Notes: a model not told the origin generated them from the letters alone. DNA of 64,000 nucleotides from Veillonellaceae bacterium (GCA_012798135.1 JAAZNU010000002.1:62001-126000), one strand, 5' to 3'; counted from the stretch's first letter, positions 34,006 to 43,376 are shown. Program-made: numbers and translations.

Positions 34006-34710
34006 TTGATTTTGCGGCGGCGAAGCTTTCGATTCGGCATGTTGGCGATAATGGCCCTTTGGGGTGTCCTGACCGGAACCGCAGCGGCGGCGGACCACGT
34101 CTGGCAGGAGGTGCAGGCGGACGGGTGCAGGGTAGTCACGGTGCATTTGCGGCCGAACGCTACTTTTGTCTGGACGGGTCGTTGCCTGGACGGTTATCTG
34201 GACGGTCCCGGAACTTTGCAATGGGTTGAGGCCGGCGCCCCGAGCGACCGGTTTGTCGGCGCCTTCGTCCGGGGAAAGGCCCAGGGCTTCGGGATACTGA
34301 CCTGGGCGTTTCCCGCCGCCCGCTATGAGGGAGAATTCTCTTTTGGCCTGCGATCCGGCAAGGGGATTCAGGTTTTTGCCAACGGCGATCGCTACGAGGG
34401 CGAATGGCGAGAGGACCGGCCTCACGGCCGGGGGGTCTATGTCTGGATTAACGAGGACCGCTACGAAGGTGAATTTGTCGACGGCGCGGCCCAAGGCCAG
34501 GGAACGATGGCTTGGGCCGACGGCTCCCGCTATGACGGGGAGTTTCAGGCCGGGTTGCCGCATGGCAGAGGAGTCAAGACCTGGGTGAAGGGTTCCCGCT
34601 ACGAAGGCGAGTTTGTGAAAGGGCAGATGCACGGCTACGGCGTGTTCACGCTCCGCAGCGGTCGCGTGTTTCAGGGACGCTGGGAGAACAGCAATTATCT
34701 GGGGCCTTGA
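34006..34710 (+). CDS. exported MORN-repeat protein
   Basis: This 234-residue protein has a signal-like N-terminus (about 1-28, core MLAIMALWGVLTG, AAAA cleavage region) and then at least five MORN repeats (about 95-225) of the form RYEGEF/W-x-GxxxGxG. Conserved copies begin RYEGEFSFG, RYEGEWRED, RYEGEFVDG, RYDGEFQAG and RYEGEFVKG. MORN repeats form an extended beta-sheet used for lipid or protein binding; the role in bacteria is mostly unknown. The TTG start at 34006 follows GGGGA; an ATG at 34039 is the alternative. It is 37 bases upstream of an L,D-transpeptidase, which suggests a cell-envelope role. Confidence 0.85.
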   Translation: MILRRRSFRFGMLAIMALWGVLTGTAAAADHVWQEVQADGCRVVTVHLRPNATFVWTGRCLDGYLDGPGTLQWVEAGAPSDRFVGAFVRGKAQGFGILTWAFPAARYEGEFSFGLRSGKGIQVFANGDRYEGEWREDRPHGRGVYVWINEDRYEGEFVDGAAQGQGTMAWADGSRYDGEFQAGLPHGRGVKTWVKGSRYEGEFVKGQMHGYGVFTLRSGRVFQGRWENSNYLGP

Positions 34711-34747
34711 ATCTGTCTGCCGGATCGGGGAAAAGGAGGGAGAAGCC

Positions 34748-35410
34748 TTGAAAATTTGGATCGGTACGTTGGTTCTCCTGATGTTTTTCGGTTCCGTTAG
34801 TTTGGCCAAACCCGAAATCGTCCTGAATATTCCCGAATATACCTTGCGTCTCGTGGATGGCGCAGTGGTGCTGAAAGAATATGAAGTGGCTGTGGGAACC
34901 GTGGTGGAACCGACGCCGGTCGGCAAATTCGCGGTGTTCTATAAAGAACAGAATCCTACCTGGTACCCGGCGTCGGGGTTTGAAGACAAGACGCCTGTGC
35001 CGCCGGGGCCCGACAATCCTTTGGGGAGTCGCTGGATTGAGTTTGCACCGGCTTTTGGCATCCATGGGACGCATAAACTATGGACGGTGGATTATCCGGT
35101 ATCGGGCGGCTGTGTGCGGATGTACAACCCGGATGTGGAAGAACTCTATGATTTGGTCGACATTGGTACGCCGGTTACCGTCATTTATCAAACCATCACT
35201 TTTGTGGAGAAGCCAGATGGTCTGTATGTGCGGATTTTTGCCGACATTTATGACAAAGGCACAAGTTCGCGCGAAAAATATTTCGCGTTGCTTGTGCCGT
35301 TTCGGGAACGTTATCAGTTGATCAGTGAGCCGGTTTGGCCGATAAAAGTAGATTTTGCGAAACCTTATGAACGAAAGATCGGTATCCGCAAGCATGTGGG
35401 CAAGCCTTGA
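34748..35410 (+). CDS. L,D-transpeptidase (YkuD family), exported
   Basis: This 220-residue protein has a signal peptide (1-20) and a YkuD domain (about 22-145). The catalytic pair is His106 in GIHGTHK and Cys122 in SGGCVRM. These enzymes make 3-3 cross-links in peptidoglycan or attach proteins to it. The C-terminal 70 residues lie beyond the catalytic domain and have no family I recognise. The TTG start at 34748 is preceded by GGAGGGAG. It follows the MORN gene and is convergent with a second L,D-transpeptidase gene. Confidence 0.92.
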   Translation: MKIWIGTLVLLMFFGSVSLAKPEIVLNIPEYTLRLVDGAVVLKEYEVAVGTVVEPTPVGKFAVFYKEQNPTWYPASGFEDKTPVPPGPDNPLGSRWIEFAPAFGIHGTHKLWTVDYPVSGGCVRMYNPDVEELYDLVDIGTPVTVIYQTITFVEKPDGLYVRIFADIYDKGTSSREKYFALLVPFRERYQLISEPVWPIKVDFAKPYERKIGIRKHVGKP

Positions 35411-35419
35411 ACGGGTTTG

Positions 35420-35992
35420 TCAGGAACGTATAATCACTTTCGTGCCGGGGGTAATGATGGTGTAGAGTTCTTCCAGGTCGGCATCCAGCATGGCGATGCA
35501 ACCTTCGGTCCAATTGATTTTTTGTCGGGTCAGATCTTCGCGTCCGCCATGGATGCCGATCCAACCGCCCAACCGGGTATTCTGGGGCGGCATGTCGCCC
35601 GCTTTGTTGGCGGCAAGGATGGCCTGATACTGGTCCGAATTGATCAGGTTCTGGCGGATGGCCCGTTCGGCATGGCTGACGGCCGGATAGCTGATCCCCA
35701 GCCAGGTTCGCCCGAGATAGGGATGATTGCCCAACTTCTCCTTGTCGGTGATGAAGAATACGCCTTCCGGCGTGCGGTTGTCGCCTTGCTGAAGTTTGTC
35801 GCCGTCCGGATTCACGCCGAAGACGCAAATATATTTTTTTACCGGTTGGCCATCCTTCATGAGCGTGAGGGTGTGGGCCGACTTGCTGATGAGCAGCACC
35901 AAAGGATCCTGGGCCTCCGCGACGCCAAAATGCGGCGGGACAAACGTCAAAGCGATGGCCAGCATCAACAAGCCCATAAAATGTCGTATCAT
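35420..35992 (-). CDS. L,D-transpeptidase (YkuD family), exported, second copy
   Basis: This 190-residue protein has a signal peptide (1-27, ending GVAEA) and a YkuD domain (about 30-188). The catalytic His148 in GIHGG and Cys165 in TEGCIAM are present. It differs strongly from the neighbouring enzyme at 34748: it has a longer N-terminal part of the domain and no C-terminal extension. The YLGRTWLGISYP and GQPVKKYICVFG segments resemble ErfK/YbiS-type proteins. The two genes are convergent, with only 9 bases between stops and no visible terminator. Confidence 0.92.
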   Translation of the reverse strand: MIRHFMGLLMLAIALTFVPPHFGVAEAQDPLVLLISKSAHTLTLMKDGQPVKKYICVFGVNPDGDKLQQGDNRTPEGVFFITDKEKLGNHPYLGRTWLGISYPAVSHAERAIRQNLINSDQYQAILAANKAGDMPPQNTRLGGWIGIHGGREDLTRQKINWTEGCIAMLDADLEELYTIITPGTKVIIRS

Positions 35993-36012
35993 TGATTCAC
36001 CTCAAAATGATT

Positions 36013-36022
36013 TGTGATCACA
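36013..36022. promoter_or_regulatory. 10-bp palindrome upstream of the L,D-transpeptidase gene
   Basis: TGTGATCACA lies 21 bases upstream of the transpeptidase start codon. It has CRP-like half-sites but without the usual 6-base gap, so no regulator is assigned. The rest of the divergent gap to 36204 is A+T rich and shows nothing firm. Confidence 0.25.
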
Positions 36023-36203
36023 CATACAACACATTTTATTTGTTTCGCCACAAATAGTAAATATCCTGCCAAGTGATTTTGCAGATCACGGCCGGGTATT
36101 TTTATTCAACATTAACAATTATTTTTGATTATTGCAGGAATTTGCGGCAAAAGGGAGAATATCCTCTTTTAGTATTGAACGAAACAGTAAAGGGGATATA
36201 ATC

Positions 36204-37064
36204 ATGGCGGAATATCCGCAAAGGAACCGGACGGCCTCGGAATATCTTGAAATGATGGCGGAACTGGTACCCTATTTCAACGATCTCATTGCCGGCGATG
36301 TCAGCGTCTCGGTCATCCGGGACGGAAAATATATCGCTTATTGCCCGGCAGATACTTTGAATTTCGGCAATAAAATCGGCGATCCACTCAAGCCCGGAAT
36401 CGGAAAGCGCTGCATTGAATCCGGCCATGCGGAGAGTGCGGTGGTTCCCAAGGAAAAATCGGCGTATGGTATCGCTTATGCCGCAAACGCGGTTCCCTTC
36501 AAAGACGGCAACGTGGTGGTGGGCTGCGCAGTCACGGCCACCCGTATCGACAAGCAGGAAAAGATTATTGCCGCCAGCGACGAGCTGGCCGCCTCCTCGC
36601 AGGAACTGACCGCCGGCATGGAGGAACTGTCGGCCGGCGCCCTGGAAGTCGCCAATACCACGAAGGAACTTTCACGCCTGAGCCAGGAAGTGGCGCAGGC
36701 GACCCACAAGATGGACGAAGTGGTTTCCTTTATCCAAAACATTGCGGGACAAACCAATCTGTTGGGACTTAATGCGGCTATCGAAGCGGCACGGGTGGGC
36801 GAACAGGGGCGCGGATTCGGCGTGGTTGCGGAAGAAGTCCGCAAGTTGGCTTCCTCCAGCGCCGATTCGGTCAAAACGATTACCCAGTCCCTTCATAACA
36901 TCCAGACATCGATTGATTCCCTGTCCAATCAATTGGCCACCATCGACAGAAATGTGAATGAACAGACTACCGCTATCGGTGAAATGGCCAAATTCAGTCA
37001 AAATTTGGCAGCGTTATCCACCGATATGACCGAGGTTGCCAAGTCGCTGTTTGATAATCGCTGA
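36204..37064 (+). CDS. cytoplasmic methyl-accepting chemotaxis-type signalling protein
   Basis: This 286-residue protein lacks transmembrane helices. Its N-terminal part (about 1-125) is a small sensor domain with conserved cysteines near GIGKRC and [11 protein letters not shown]. The C-terminal part (about 130-285) is a shortened chemoreceptor signalling coiled coil with the hairpin tip [20 protein letters not shown]. The tip is the part that binds CheA/CheW; the adaptation regions are brief. I chose ATG 36204 because AAAGGGG lies 8 bases upstream. A terminator follows, so it is monocistronic. Relatives are soluble redox or ligand sensors. Confidence 0.87.
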   Translation: MAEYPQRNRTASEYLEMMAELVPYFNDLIAGDVSVSVIRDGKYIAYCPADTLNFGNKIGDPLKPGIGKRCIESGHAESAVVPKEKSAYGIAYAANAVPFKDGNVVVGCAVTATRIDKQEKIIAASDELAASSQELTAGMEELSAGALEVANTTKELSRLSQEVAQATHKMDEVVSFIQNIAGQTNLLGLNAAIEAARVGEQGRGFGVVAEEVRKLASSSADSVKTITQSLHNIQTSIDSLSNQLATIDRNVNEQTTAIGEMAKFSQNLAALSTDMTEVAKSLFDNR

Positions 37065-37094
37065 CAAACCGGGAACATAAATTTTATAGCCGAA

Positions 37095-37129
37095 AAACTG
37101 CCTTCTGATTGTGGGAAGGCAGTTTTTTT
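37095..37129 (+). terminator. intrinsic terminator after the chemoreceptor-like gene
   Basis: AACTGCCTTC pairs with GAAGGCAGTT, followed by TTTTTT. It begins about 32 bases after the stop codon. Confidence 0.88.
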
Positions 37130-37337
37130 GCGTTCAAAGAAAACTTCCATCAGGTACCAAGACGATTTTTTTTCTGATGATTCCGGAGAATCGGCTGCCG
37201 GAATGTTTCAGCAGAAAAAGGGAAGGAAAACAGTCTTTTGTGTAATCGGCAGGGAATGTGCCTGGGCAGAGAGAATTTTGAAAGCATAGGAACAGAATTT
37301 TTCTGTCCGGGACAATGAAGGAAGGGAGAGAATTTCG

Positions 37338-39818
37338 ATGGCAAACGAACACGGCACTGTGAACGCAAAGCGGCAAATCCGGGAGCTCGGCGTGGAGCAG
37401 CTTCGATTTTACTGCGATGAATACTGCCTGAACTTCGAAACGACAGCCAATGTCGCTCCCCTGGCAGAAATGATCGGCCAAGAGCGGGCGGTTAGCGCCG
37501 TGGAGTTTGGCCTGAACACCAACATTCCCGGCTATAATATTTTTATCTCCGGGATGGTGGGTACCGGAAAATTCACCTACGCGGAACAGGCGGTCCGGAC
37601 ATGGGCCCTGAAGAAACAGGTTCCCCAAGATTGGTGCTATGTCAACAACTTCGAGGACAACAGTCATCCCCTGGCCATTGCCCTGGCGGCAGGAAGCGGT
37701 CATGTCTTTGGCCGCGAGATGGAGGAACTGCTGGAAAATCTTCAGAACGACGTGCCCAAAGCTTTCAGCAGCGACGACTATGAACGCGAGAAAAACAGCA
37801 TCATGAAAGAGTTTCAGGCTAAGCGCGGGGCATTGCTTCAGGAATTCGGCGAAAAGGCCGAGGCGCTGTCGGTATTGCCGCAATGGTCGCCGACCGGCTT
37901 TATGGCAATGCCGCTGCTCGACGGCAATCCGGTTTCCCCGGAAGAGTTTGAGAAGCTCGATAAAGAAAAAAAAGAAGAGATCGCCGCCCATATGCATGCC
38001 GTTCACGAACTGGCCATGGTGGTAGTCCGTCAGATTCAGCATCTGGAGCGGGAAGTCCGGGATAAATTGAAGGAAATGGACGGCAAGGTCGGCATGTATG
38101 TAGTCGGGCAGCTGATTGACGAACTGCAGGAAAAATATGCCGCGAACAAGGGCGTGAGCGATTATCTGGAAGCCCTGAAGCAAAGCGTGGTCAAAAATAT
38201 CAACGATTTCAAGCAGCCTGGCTCCGGCGAAGAAGAGGGTCCCATGGCGCTGTTTAGAAAATCTTCCCAGGAGGCGATGCGCGAACGGTATGGGGTCAAC
38301 TTGCTGGTGGACAACCGTACCTGCGACGGGGCGCCGGTGGTGGTCGAAATCAATCCAAACTATTACAATCTGTTTGGACGGGTGGAGTATGCCAGCCGCA
38401 TGGGCGTGGTCAGCACAGATTTCACCATGATCAAGCCGGGCGCTTTTCACTTGGCCAACGGTGGCTATTTAATCGTGAACGCGCTGGATGTTCTGACGAA
38501 TCCCGGGGTTTGGGACGGCATGAAGCGGGTGTTGAAAACCAAGAAAATGTATATTGAAAGTTTGGGCGAACAATACGGACTGATCGCCATGTCGTCCGTG
38601 AAACCACAGGCTATTCCGGTCGATGTCAAGGTGATCATGCTGGGCAGTTCCTACATTTATCACCTGTTGTATCAATATGACGGCGATTTCCGGAAATTGT
38701 TCAAGATTCACGCCGACTTTGATGTGCAGATGGAGAATACCCCGGCCAATATTGCCAAGATGGCGGCGTTTACCCGTACCACCATCCAAAAGGAAAATCT
38801 CAAGGAGTTCACCCGGGCGGCGGTTGCCCGGGTCGTGGAGCATTCCGTCCGGTTGAGCGGCAGCCAGACAAAACTGACCACTCGGTTCAACGAGATCGTG
38901 GAGATTTTGTGCGAGGCAGATACACTGGCGACTCTGGAGGGCGCGACAGTCACCGACGCCGAGCATGTCCGCCGGGCCATCGCCGGCAAACGCTATCGCG
39001 CCAATAAATACGAAGACCTGATTCATGACATGTTTCGGGAAGGCAAATACCTGATTGACACGGACGGGGAAAAAATCGGCCAGGTGAACGGTCTGGCGGT
39101 CATGGGGGTGGGCGAATACGCTTTCGGCAAACCCTCACGGATTACCGCGAACACTTATCTGGGCCGGGCCGGTATCGTCAACGTGGAACGGGAAACCAAA
39201 ATGAGCGGGGCCAGCCATAGCAAGGGGGTGCTGATTCTTGGCGCGTATCTGGGCAACCAGTATGCGCAGAAGATTCCTTTGTCGGTGACCGCCAGCCTGA
39301 CTTTCGAGCAAATGTATGACGAGGTGGACGGCGACAGCGCTTCCTCCACGGAATTGTACGCCATTCTGTCCAGCCTGTCGGAGCTGCCATTGCGTCAAGA
39401 TATTGCCGTGACCGGTTCCGTCAACCAAAAGGGCGAAATCCAGCCGATCGGCGGCGTTACCGAGAAAATCGAAGGGTTCTTCGAAGTGTGTCGGATCAAA
39501 GGCCTTACTGGCCGGCAAGGCGTCATGATTCCTCAACAAAACGTGAAGGATTTGGCTCTGAACGAGGAAGTCGTAGCGGCGGTTGGGGAAGGGCGTTTTC
39601 ATATCTATCCCGTTGCCAGCGTGGACGACGGAATCGAACTGCTGACCGGCATGACCGCCGGACAGCGGAACCGGCGCGGTGACTTTCCAAAGCAATCGGT
39701 ACACGGACGGGTCCTCACCAAACTCAAATTTTACCATAAGGCGTATTCCGCCGGCGGGAGAAGGCAAAAGAACAGGGAAGGGAACGGAGAAAAACAGACA
39801 TCCGTAAAGGAAGAATGA
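37338..39818 (+). CDS. Lon-family ATP-dependent protease (AAA_32 type)
   Basis: This 826-residue protease belongs to the LonB-like family with a non-canonical AAA part. Walker A is GMVGTGKFT (about residue 72-80). A coiled-coil insertion (about 130-290) interrupts the ATPase domain. The C-terminal Lon protease domain has the Ser-Lys dyad: Ser667 in DGDSAS and Lys710 in GGVTEK, 43 residues apart as in E. coli Lon. The basic tail after 775 is variable. These proteases degrade regulatory or damaged proteins. GGGAGAG precedes the ATG. The stop overlaps the start of a sensor kinase gene by 4 bases, so its synthesis is coupled to a signalling system. Confidence 0.9.
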   Translation: MANEHGTVNAKRQIRELGVEQLRFYCDEYCLNFETTANVAPLAEMIGQERAVSAVEFGLNTNIPGYNIFISGMVGTGKFTYAEQAVRTWALKKQVPQDWCYVNNFEDNSHPLAIALAAGSGHVFGREMEELLENLQNDVPKAFSSDDYEREKNSIMKEFQAKRGALLQEFGEKAEALSVLPQWSPTGFMAMPLLDGNPVSPEEFEKLDKEKKEEIAAHMHAVHELAMVVVRQIQHLEREVRDKLKEMDGKVGMYVVGQLIDELQEKYAANKGVSDYLEALKQSVVKNINDFKQPGSGEEEGPMALFRKSSQEAMRERYGVNLLVDNRTCDGAPVVVEINPNYYNLFGRVEYASRMGVVSTDFTMIKPGAFHLANGGYLIVNALDVLTNPGVWDGMKRVLKTKKMYIESLGEQYGLIAMSSVKPQAIPVDVKVIMLGSSYIYHLLYQYDGDFRKLFKIHADFDVQMENTPANIAKMAAFTRTTIQKENLKEFTRAAVARVVEHSVRLSGSQTKLTTRFNEIVEILCEADTLATLEGATVTDAEHVRRAIAGKRYRANKYEDLIHDMFREGKYLIDTDGEKIGQVNGLAVMGVGEYAFGKPSRITANTYLGRAGIVNVERETKMSGASHSKGVLILGAYLGNQYAQKIPLSVTASLTFEQMYDEVDGDSASSTELYAILSSLSELPLRQDIAVTGSVNQKGEIQPIGGVTEKIEGFFEVCRIKGLTGRQGVMIPQQNVKDLALNEEVVAAVGEGRFHIYPVASVDDGIELLTGMTAGQRNRRGDFPKQSVHGRVLTKLKFYHKAYSAGGRRQKNREGNGEKQTSVKEE

Positions 39819-41809
39819 AAAGAGTGTCAACCGTGAGTTGCTTTTTTCGCCGATACGGCGGAAGTGTTCTGCTGGCTGTTCTGGTCGGACTGTTGTTTTG
39901 GGCTAGGCCTGCCTATGCCGAACCGGAACTCAAAAAGCTGATCACCGTAGCCGGCGATGAAAATTTTCCACCCTATGAATTTCTGGACGAACGAAATGGG
40001 CTGAAGATATACCGGGGCTTTAATATCGATTTGATCCGGGCGGTTATGGCCAAAACCGATCTGGATGTGCAGTTTGTTCCCATGCCTTGGGAAGAAGCTC
40101 TGCGGGCGCTGCAGGACGGACGCGTGGATGCGGTGGGGGGGATGAAGTACGACGCGGAGCGAAGCCAACGCTACGATTTTTCGGAAGAATACCTGATTAA
40201 TTCACTGGCCATTTTCGTATCCAGAAGCAATTCCATCATTGTGGACCTGGAAGATTTGGCGCAGAAAAGAGTGGCGGTGCAAAAAGACGATATCGCCTAT
40301 CAAAAATTGAAAAGCCGGGTGCTGGAAATGACCGCCACGGTTAGTCAGGAAGAGGCCATGAAGCTGCTTGTCGACGGGAAAGTGGACGCCGTGGTGGGTA
40401 ACCGGATGGCGGGTCAGTACCTTCTGCAGCGCTTAGGAGCCATGGATTCGGTAAAAACCGTCGGCGGCGTGATTAATCCCGAACGGTATGGGCTGGCGAT
40501 GCGGCGGGGAAATTCCGAATTTCTGGCCAAATTTAATGATGGGCTGCGCAAAATCAAGGCCGACGGTACATATAACAATATCTACGTGAAATGGTTTGGC
40601 GAGCCGGTCGATTATCCAGCCTATTACTATAAAAAATATCTTAAGTATTTGGCAGGCGGGTTGGCCGTTATGGCCATGTTGATTGTCATTTTTTTGCGGC
40701 TTAATTATGTCCTGAAGCGGGAAGTGAGCAAACGGACTCAGGAAATCAGTCAGGTCAACGCAGAGCTGGTTTGTAAGAATGTTTACATCAAAAACGTAAA
40801 TCGCTATCAGTCCAGCGTGTTGAACAGCGGGTACGGCGGAATTTTGACTTCCGACGCCAACGGAATCGTCCGTTTTGCCAACCGGTACGCCTGCGAGTAT
40901 CTGGGTATTTCATCGGAACCGGCTTCGCTAAGTTTGCGGGAACTTCCGAACTGCGGCTGGATTATGGACGCATTGGACAACGGCACTGCGGCCGGGGAAG
41001 CCATGCTGGAGCAAAAATGGCTGGAATTTGCGATTCTTCGCCTGGAGGCGGACAATCAGACCGAAGAAATCATCATCCACTTCCGGGATATTACCGAGGA
41101 CAAGTATTTGCGGGCAGAAGTCATAAAAAGCCAAAAGATGGAAGCGTTGGGGCAACTGGTCGCTTCCATCGCCCATGAGATCCGGACTCCCCTGACCTCC
41201 ATCAAAGCATTCACGGAGCTTTTGCCCCACAAATACGACAACCCGGATTTCCGGGAGAAAATCAGCCGGTTTGTACCACAGGAAATCGAACGCCTGAACC
41301 GGGTGGTCAATGATCTGTTGACCTATTCCAACCCGCCGGCGGTGCAGAAAGAAAAAATTATGCTGAAAACACTGGTTAACGATGTTCTGGTCTATTTTGC
41401 CGACGCCTTTTCCCGCCAGGGAATCCGTTGCAGCCTGGAATTGGACGAATGTTTGTCGGTGGCGGTGGACAAAAACCAAATAAAACAAGTGCTGATCAAT
41501 GTTTTGCTGAACGCCGTCCAGGCATTGCGAGACCAGCCGGACCCGTTATTGGCCATAACGGCGGAATCGGGGGGCGACGGTCAGTTGACGCTGGCCGTCA
41601 ACGACAATGGTCCGGGCATTGCCTTGCCGGACCAGACCAAAGTGTTTGAGCCGTTTTTCACTACGAAGGCTGACGGCACGGGGTTGGGCTTGTTTGTGAG
41701 CTACCAGTTGGCGCGCCGCAACGATGTGGAGATCCGTTTGAGCAGCAGCCCAGGGTTGGGAACGGAAGTACGACTGATTTTCAAACGGGAACAGGAGGGC
41801 GCCGCATAA
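39815..41809 (+). CDS. sensor histidine kinase with amino-acid-binding (SBP_bac_3) sensor and PAS
   Basis: This 664-residue kinase has a signal sequence (about 15-36), an extracytoplasmic domain of the family-3 solute-binding type (about 42-268; FPPYEFLDE, GGMKYDAERS), a transmembrane helix (about 275-297), a PAS domain (about 335-430), a HisKA domain with SIAHEIRTPLTSI, and a HATPase domain with NAVQAL, NDNGPGI and GTGLGLF. The sensor fold normally binds polar amino acids, which fits the GltS glutamate-type symporter and formimino-glutamate enzymes downstream. The NtrC-type regulator starts 1 base after the stop. The start overlaps the Lon-family gene (ATGA). Confidence 0.93.
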   Translation: MKRVSTVSCFFRRYGGSVLLAVLVGLLFWARPAYAEPELKKLITVAGDENFPPYEFLDERNGLKIYRGFNIDLIRAVMAKTDLDVQFVPMPWEEALRALQDGRVDAVGGMKYDAERSQRYDFSEEYLINSLAIFVSRSNSIIVDLEDLAQKRVAVQKDDIAYQKLKSRVLEMTATVSQEEAMKLLVDGKVDAVVGNRMAGQYLLQRLGAMDSVKTVGGVINPERYGLAMRRGNSEFLAKFNDGLRKIKADGTYNNIYVKWFGEPVDYPAYYYKKYLKYLAGGLAVMAMLIVIFLRLNYVLKREVSKRTQEISQVNAELVCKNVYIKNVNRYQSSVLNSGYGGILTSDANGIVRFANRYACEYLGISSEPASLSLRELPNCGWIMDALDNGTAAGEAMLEQKWLEFAILRLEADNQTEEIIIHFRDITEDKYLRAEVIKSQKMEALGQLVASIAHEIRTPLTSIKAFTELLPHKYDNPDFREKISRFVPQEIERLNRVVNDLLTYSNPPAVQKEKIMLKTLVNDVLVYFADAFSRQGIRCSLELDECLSVAVDKNQIKQVLINVLLNAVQALRDQPDPLLAITAESGGDGQLTLAVNDNGPGIALPDQTKVFEPFFTTKADGTGLGLFVSYQLARRNDVEIRLSSSPGLGTEVRLIFKREQEGAA

Positions 41810-41810
41810 T

Positions 41811-43166
41811 ATGCATCAACTGTTAATCATTGACGATGAACCCGCGATTTGTGCATCGCTGACTTTTGCACTGGAGGATTCGTTTCAGGTTTCGGAAGCC
41901 CATAGCGCGGAAGAGGGGCTCCAGGCCATTCGCAACCGGGAGTTTGATATCGTCCTGCTTGACCTCAAGCTGGGGCTCGACGACGGCATTGAGACGCTGA
42001 AGCAAATCAAGGCGGAAAAACCCCGTATGGTAGTCATTATTATGACCGCTTTCGGCAGCATTCAATCCTCGGTGGCGGCCATGCGGGCCGGGGCGTTTTA
42101 TTATCTGACCAAGCCGATCAATATGGACGAATTGCAGATGTTGCTGGGCAAAGCTGCCGACTATCTTAACCTGGAATCGAAAGTCCAGTATCTGAATAAC
42201 AAATTGACGGAAATATACGAAGTCGGCGGTATTATCGGCCAGTCCGCCGCCATGCAGCGGGTAGTGGCCCAAATTGAGAAATTGTGTAATGTGGGCGCCA
42301 ATGTCCTGATTACCGGCGAAAGCGGAACCGGCAAGGAATTGGTGGCCAAGGCCCTGCATTTCGGAGGAACCCGGAAGAATGAAGCGTTCGAGGCGATCAA
42401 TTGCGCCGCCATTCCGCTGGAACTGCTGGAGAGCGAATTGTTCGGCCACGAAAAAGGCGCCTTCAGTGGCGCGATTCAGCGACGCAAGGGTTTGTTCGAG
42501 CTGGCGAACGGGGGCACAATTTTTCTGGATGAAATCGGCGAAATGGATTTGAAGCTGCAGGCAAAGCTTTTACGAGTGGTCCAGGACAAGGAGATTTTGC
42601 CGGTGGGGTCGGAGCAACGAAAAAAAGTGGATGTCCGCATCCTCGCGGCCACTAACCGTGATCCGCAACAATTGCTCCGGGAGGGAAAGTTCCGGGAAGA
42701 TCTTTTCTTTCGGCTCAATGTAGTGAACATCCATTTGCCGGCCCTTCGGGAACGGCCGGAAGACATCCCGCCGCTCGTGAGGTTCTTTTTTGAAAAATAT
42801 AGCCGCAAAATGGGACGTTCGATTCCGCGAATCGACGAAGCTGCCCTGGCGGCGTTGAAACAGCACCCCTACCAGGGAAATGTGCGGGAATTGGAAAACA
42901 TCATTGAAAAGACGATGGTTTTTTTGTCCGGAGAAGAGGTGCGGTTAGACGATTTGCCGATGGAAGTCCGGCCGGGGCCTCTTTCGAATAGAGCCACGCA
43001 GGCGGGAGAGCTGATCCAGGTCCGGATCGGTCAGGATCTGGACACTATTCAGAAAAATGTAATTCTGGCAACATTGAACCATTTTCAGGGAAACAAACTG
43101 AAAACCGCCGAGGTGCTGAAAATCAGTGAACGAAAGTTATGGTATAAACTGAAAGAGTATGAATAG
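41811..43166 (+). CDS. NtrC-family sigma-54-dependent response regulator
   Basis: This 451-residue activator has a receiver domain (1-120, phospho-acceptor Asp51 in IVLLDLKLG), an AAA+ sigma-54 interaction domain (about 140-370; Walker A GESGTGKE, Walker B IFLDEIGE, sensor RLNVV), and a Fis-type helix-turn-helix at the C-terminus (KTAEVLKISERKLWYKLK). The loop that contacts sigma-54 reads GAFSGA instead of GAFTGA. It is the partner of the overlapping sensor kinase. A consensus sigma-54 promoter with two upstream dyads begins about 200 bases after its stop, so the PAS-GltS-formimino genes are its probable target. Confidence 0.95.
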   Translation: MHQLLIIDDEPAICASLTFALEDSFQVSEAHSAEEGLQAIRNREFDIVLLDLKLGLDDGIETLKQIKAEKPRMVVIIMTAFGSIQSSVAAMRAGAFYYLTKPINMDELQMLLGKAADYLNLESKVQYLNNKLTEIYEVGGIIGQSAAMQRVVAQIEKLCNVGANVLITGESGTGKELVAKALHFGGTRKNEAFEAINCAAIPLELLESELFGHEKGAFSGAIQRRKGLFELANGGTIFLDEIGEMDLKLQAKLLRVVQDKEILPVGSEQRKKVDVRILAATNRDPQQLLREGKFREDLFFRLNVVNIHLPALRERPEDIPPLVRFFFEKYSRKMGRSIPRIDEAALAALKQHPYQGNVRELENIIEKTMVFLSGEEVRLDDLPMEVRPGPLSNRATQAGELIQVRIGQDLDTIQKNVILATLNHFQGNKLKTAEVLKISERKLWYKLKEYE

Positions 43167-43228
43167 TTTTGGCCAGCCAACGGCGAAGCAATGATTATAT
43201 GAAAGCTGAAAAATCGTTTTCAATATGG

Positions 43229-43250
43229 GCAGCCATGCGGCTGCTTTTTT
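43229..43250 (+). terminator. intrinsic terminator after the NtrC-type gene
   Basis: A GCAGCC/GGCTGC stem with an ATGC loop is followed by six T. It isolates the regulator from the sigma-54-driven operon. Confidence 0.8.
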
Positions 43251-43252
43251 GT

Positions 43253-43284
43253 TGCAAAAATTGCACTGTCTGCAAATTTTGCAG
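43253..43284. promoter_or_regulatory. two upstream dyads, probable activator-binding sites
   Basis: TGCAAAAATTGCA (43253-43265) and CTGCAAATTTTGCAG (43270-43284) are both perfect dyads with the same TGCAA/TTGCA half-sites. Their centres are 18 bases apart, and they lie about 75-110 bases upstream of the sigma-54 promoter. This is the expected place for an NtrC-type enhancer. The activator is encoded just upstream. Confidence 0.75.
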
Positions 43285-43360
43285 AATTTCCGAGTGCTGA
43301 ATTTGACCCGGAAAAGCGAAAACTGCAATAAAATCAGGGGGTTAAGTAGTAACGACAAAT

Positions 43361-43376
43361 TGGCACGAAAGTTGCA
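43361..43376 (+). promoter_or_regulatory. consensus sigma-54 (-24/-12) promoter
   Basis: TGGCAC-GAAAG-TTGCA is a full match to TGGCACN5TTGCW. Transcription would start about 50 bases before the PAS gene at 43438. Confidence 0.92.

Noticed and set aside
36013..36022. TGTGATCACA as a CRP site
   Set aside because: The CRP half-sites need a 6-base gap that is absent here, so it is listed only as a palindrome.
37237..37254. A GG-N10-GC pattern upstream of the Lon-family gene resembling a sigma-54 promoter
   Set aside because: Only the GG and GC pairs match; flanking bases (CGGCAGGGAATGTGCC) differ from consensus, and no dyads or activator link are seen.
43361..43376. Alternative reading of the PAS gene start upstream of the sigma-54 promoter
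   Set aside because: A frame from 43225 would place the promoter inside the gene; the ATG at 43438 has a ribosome site and a proper PAS N-terminus.
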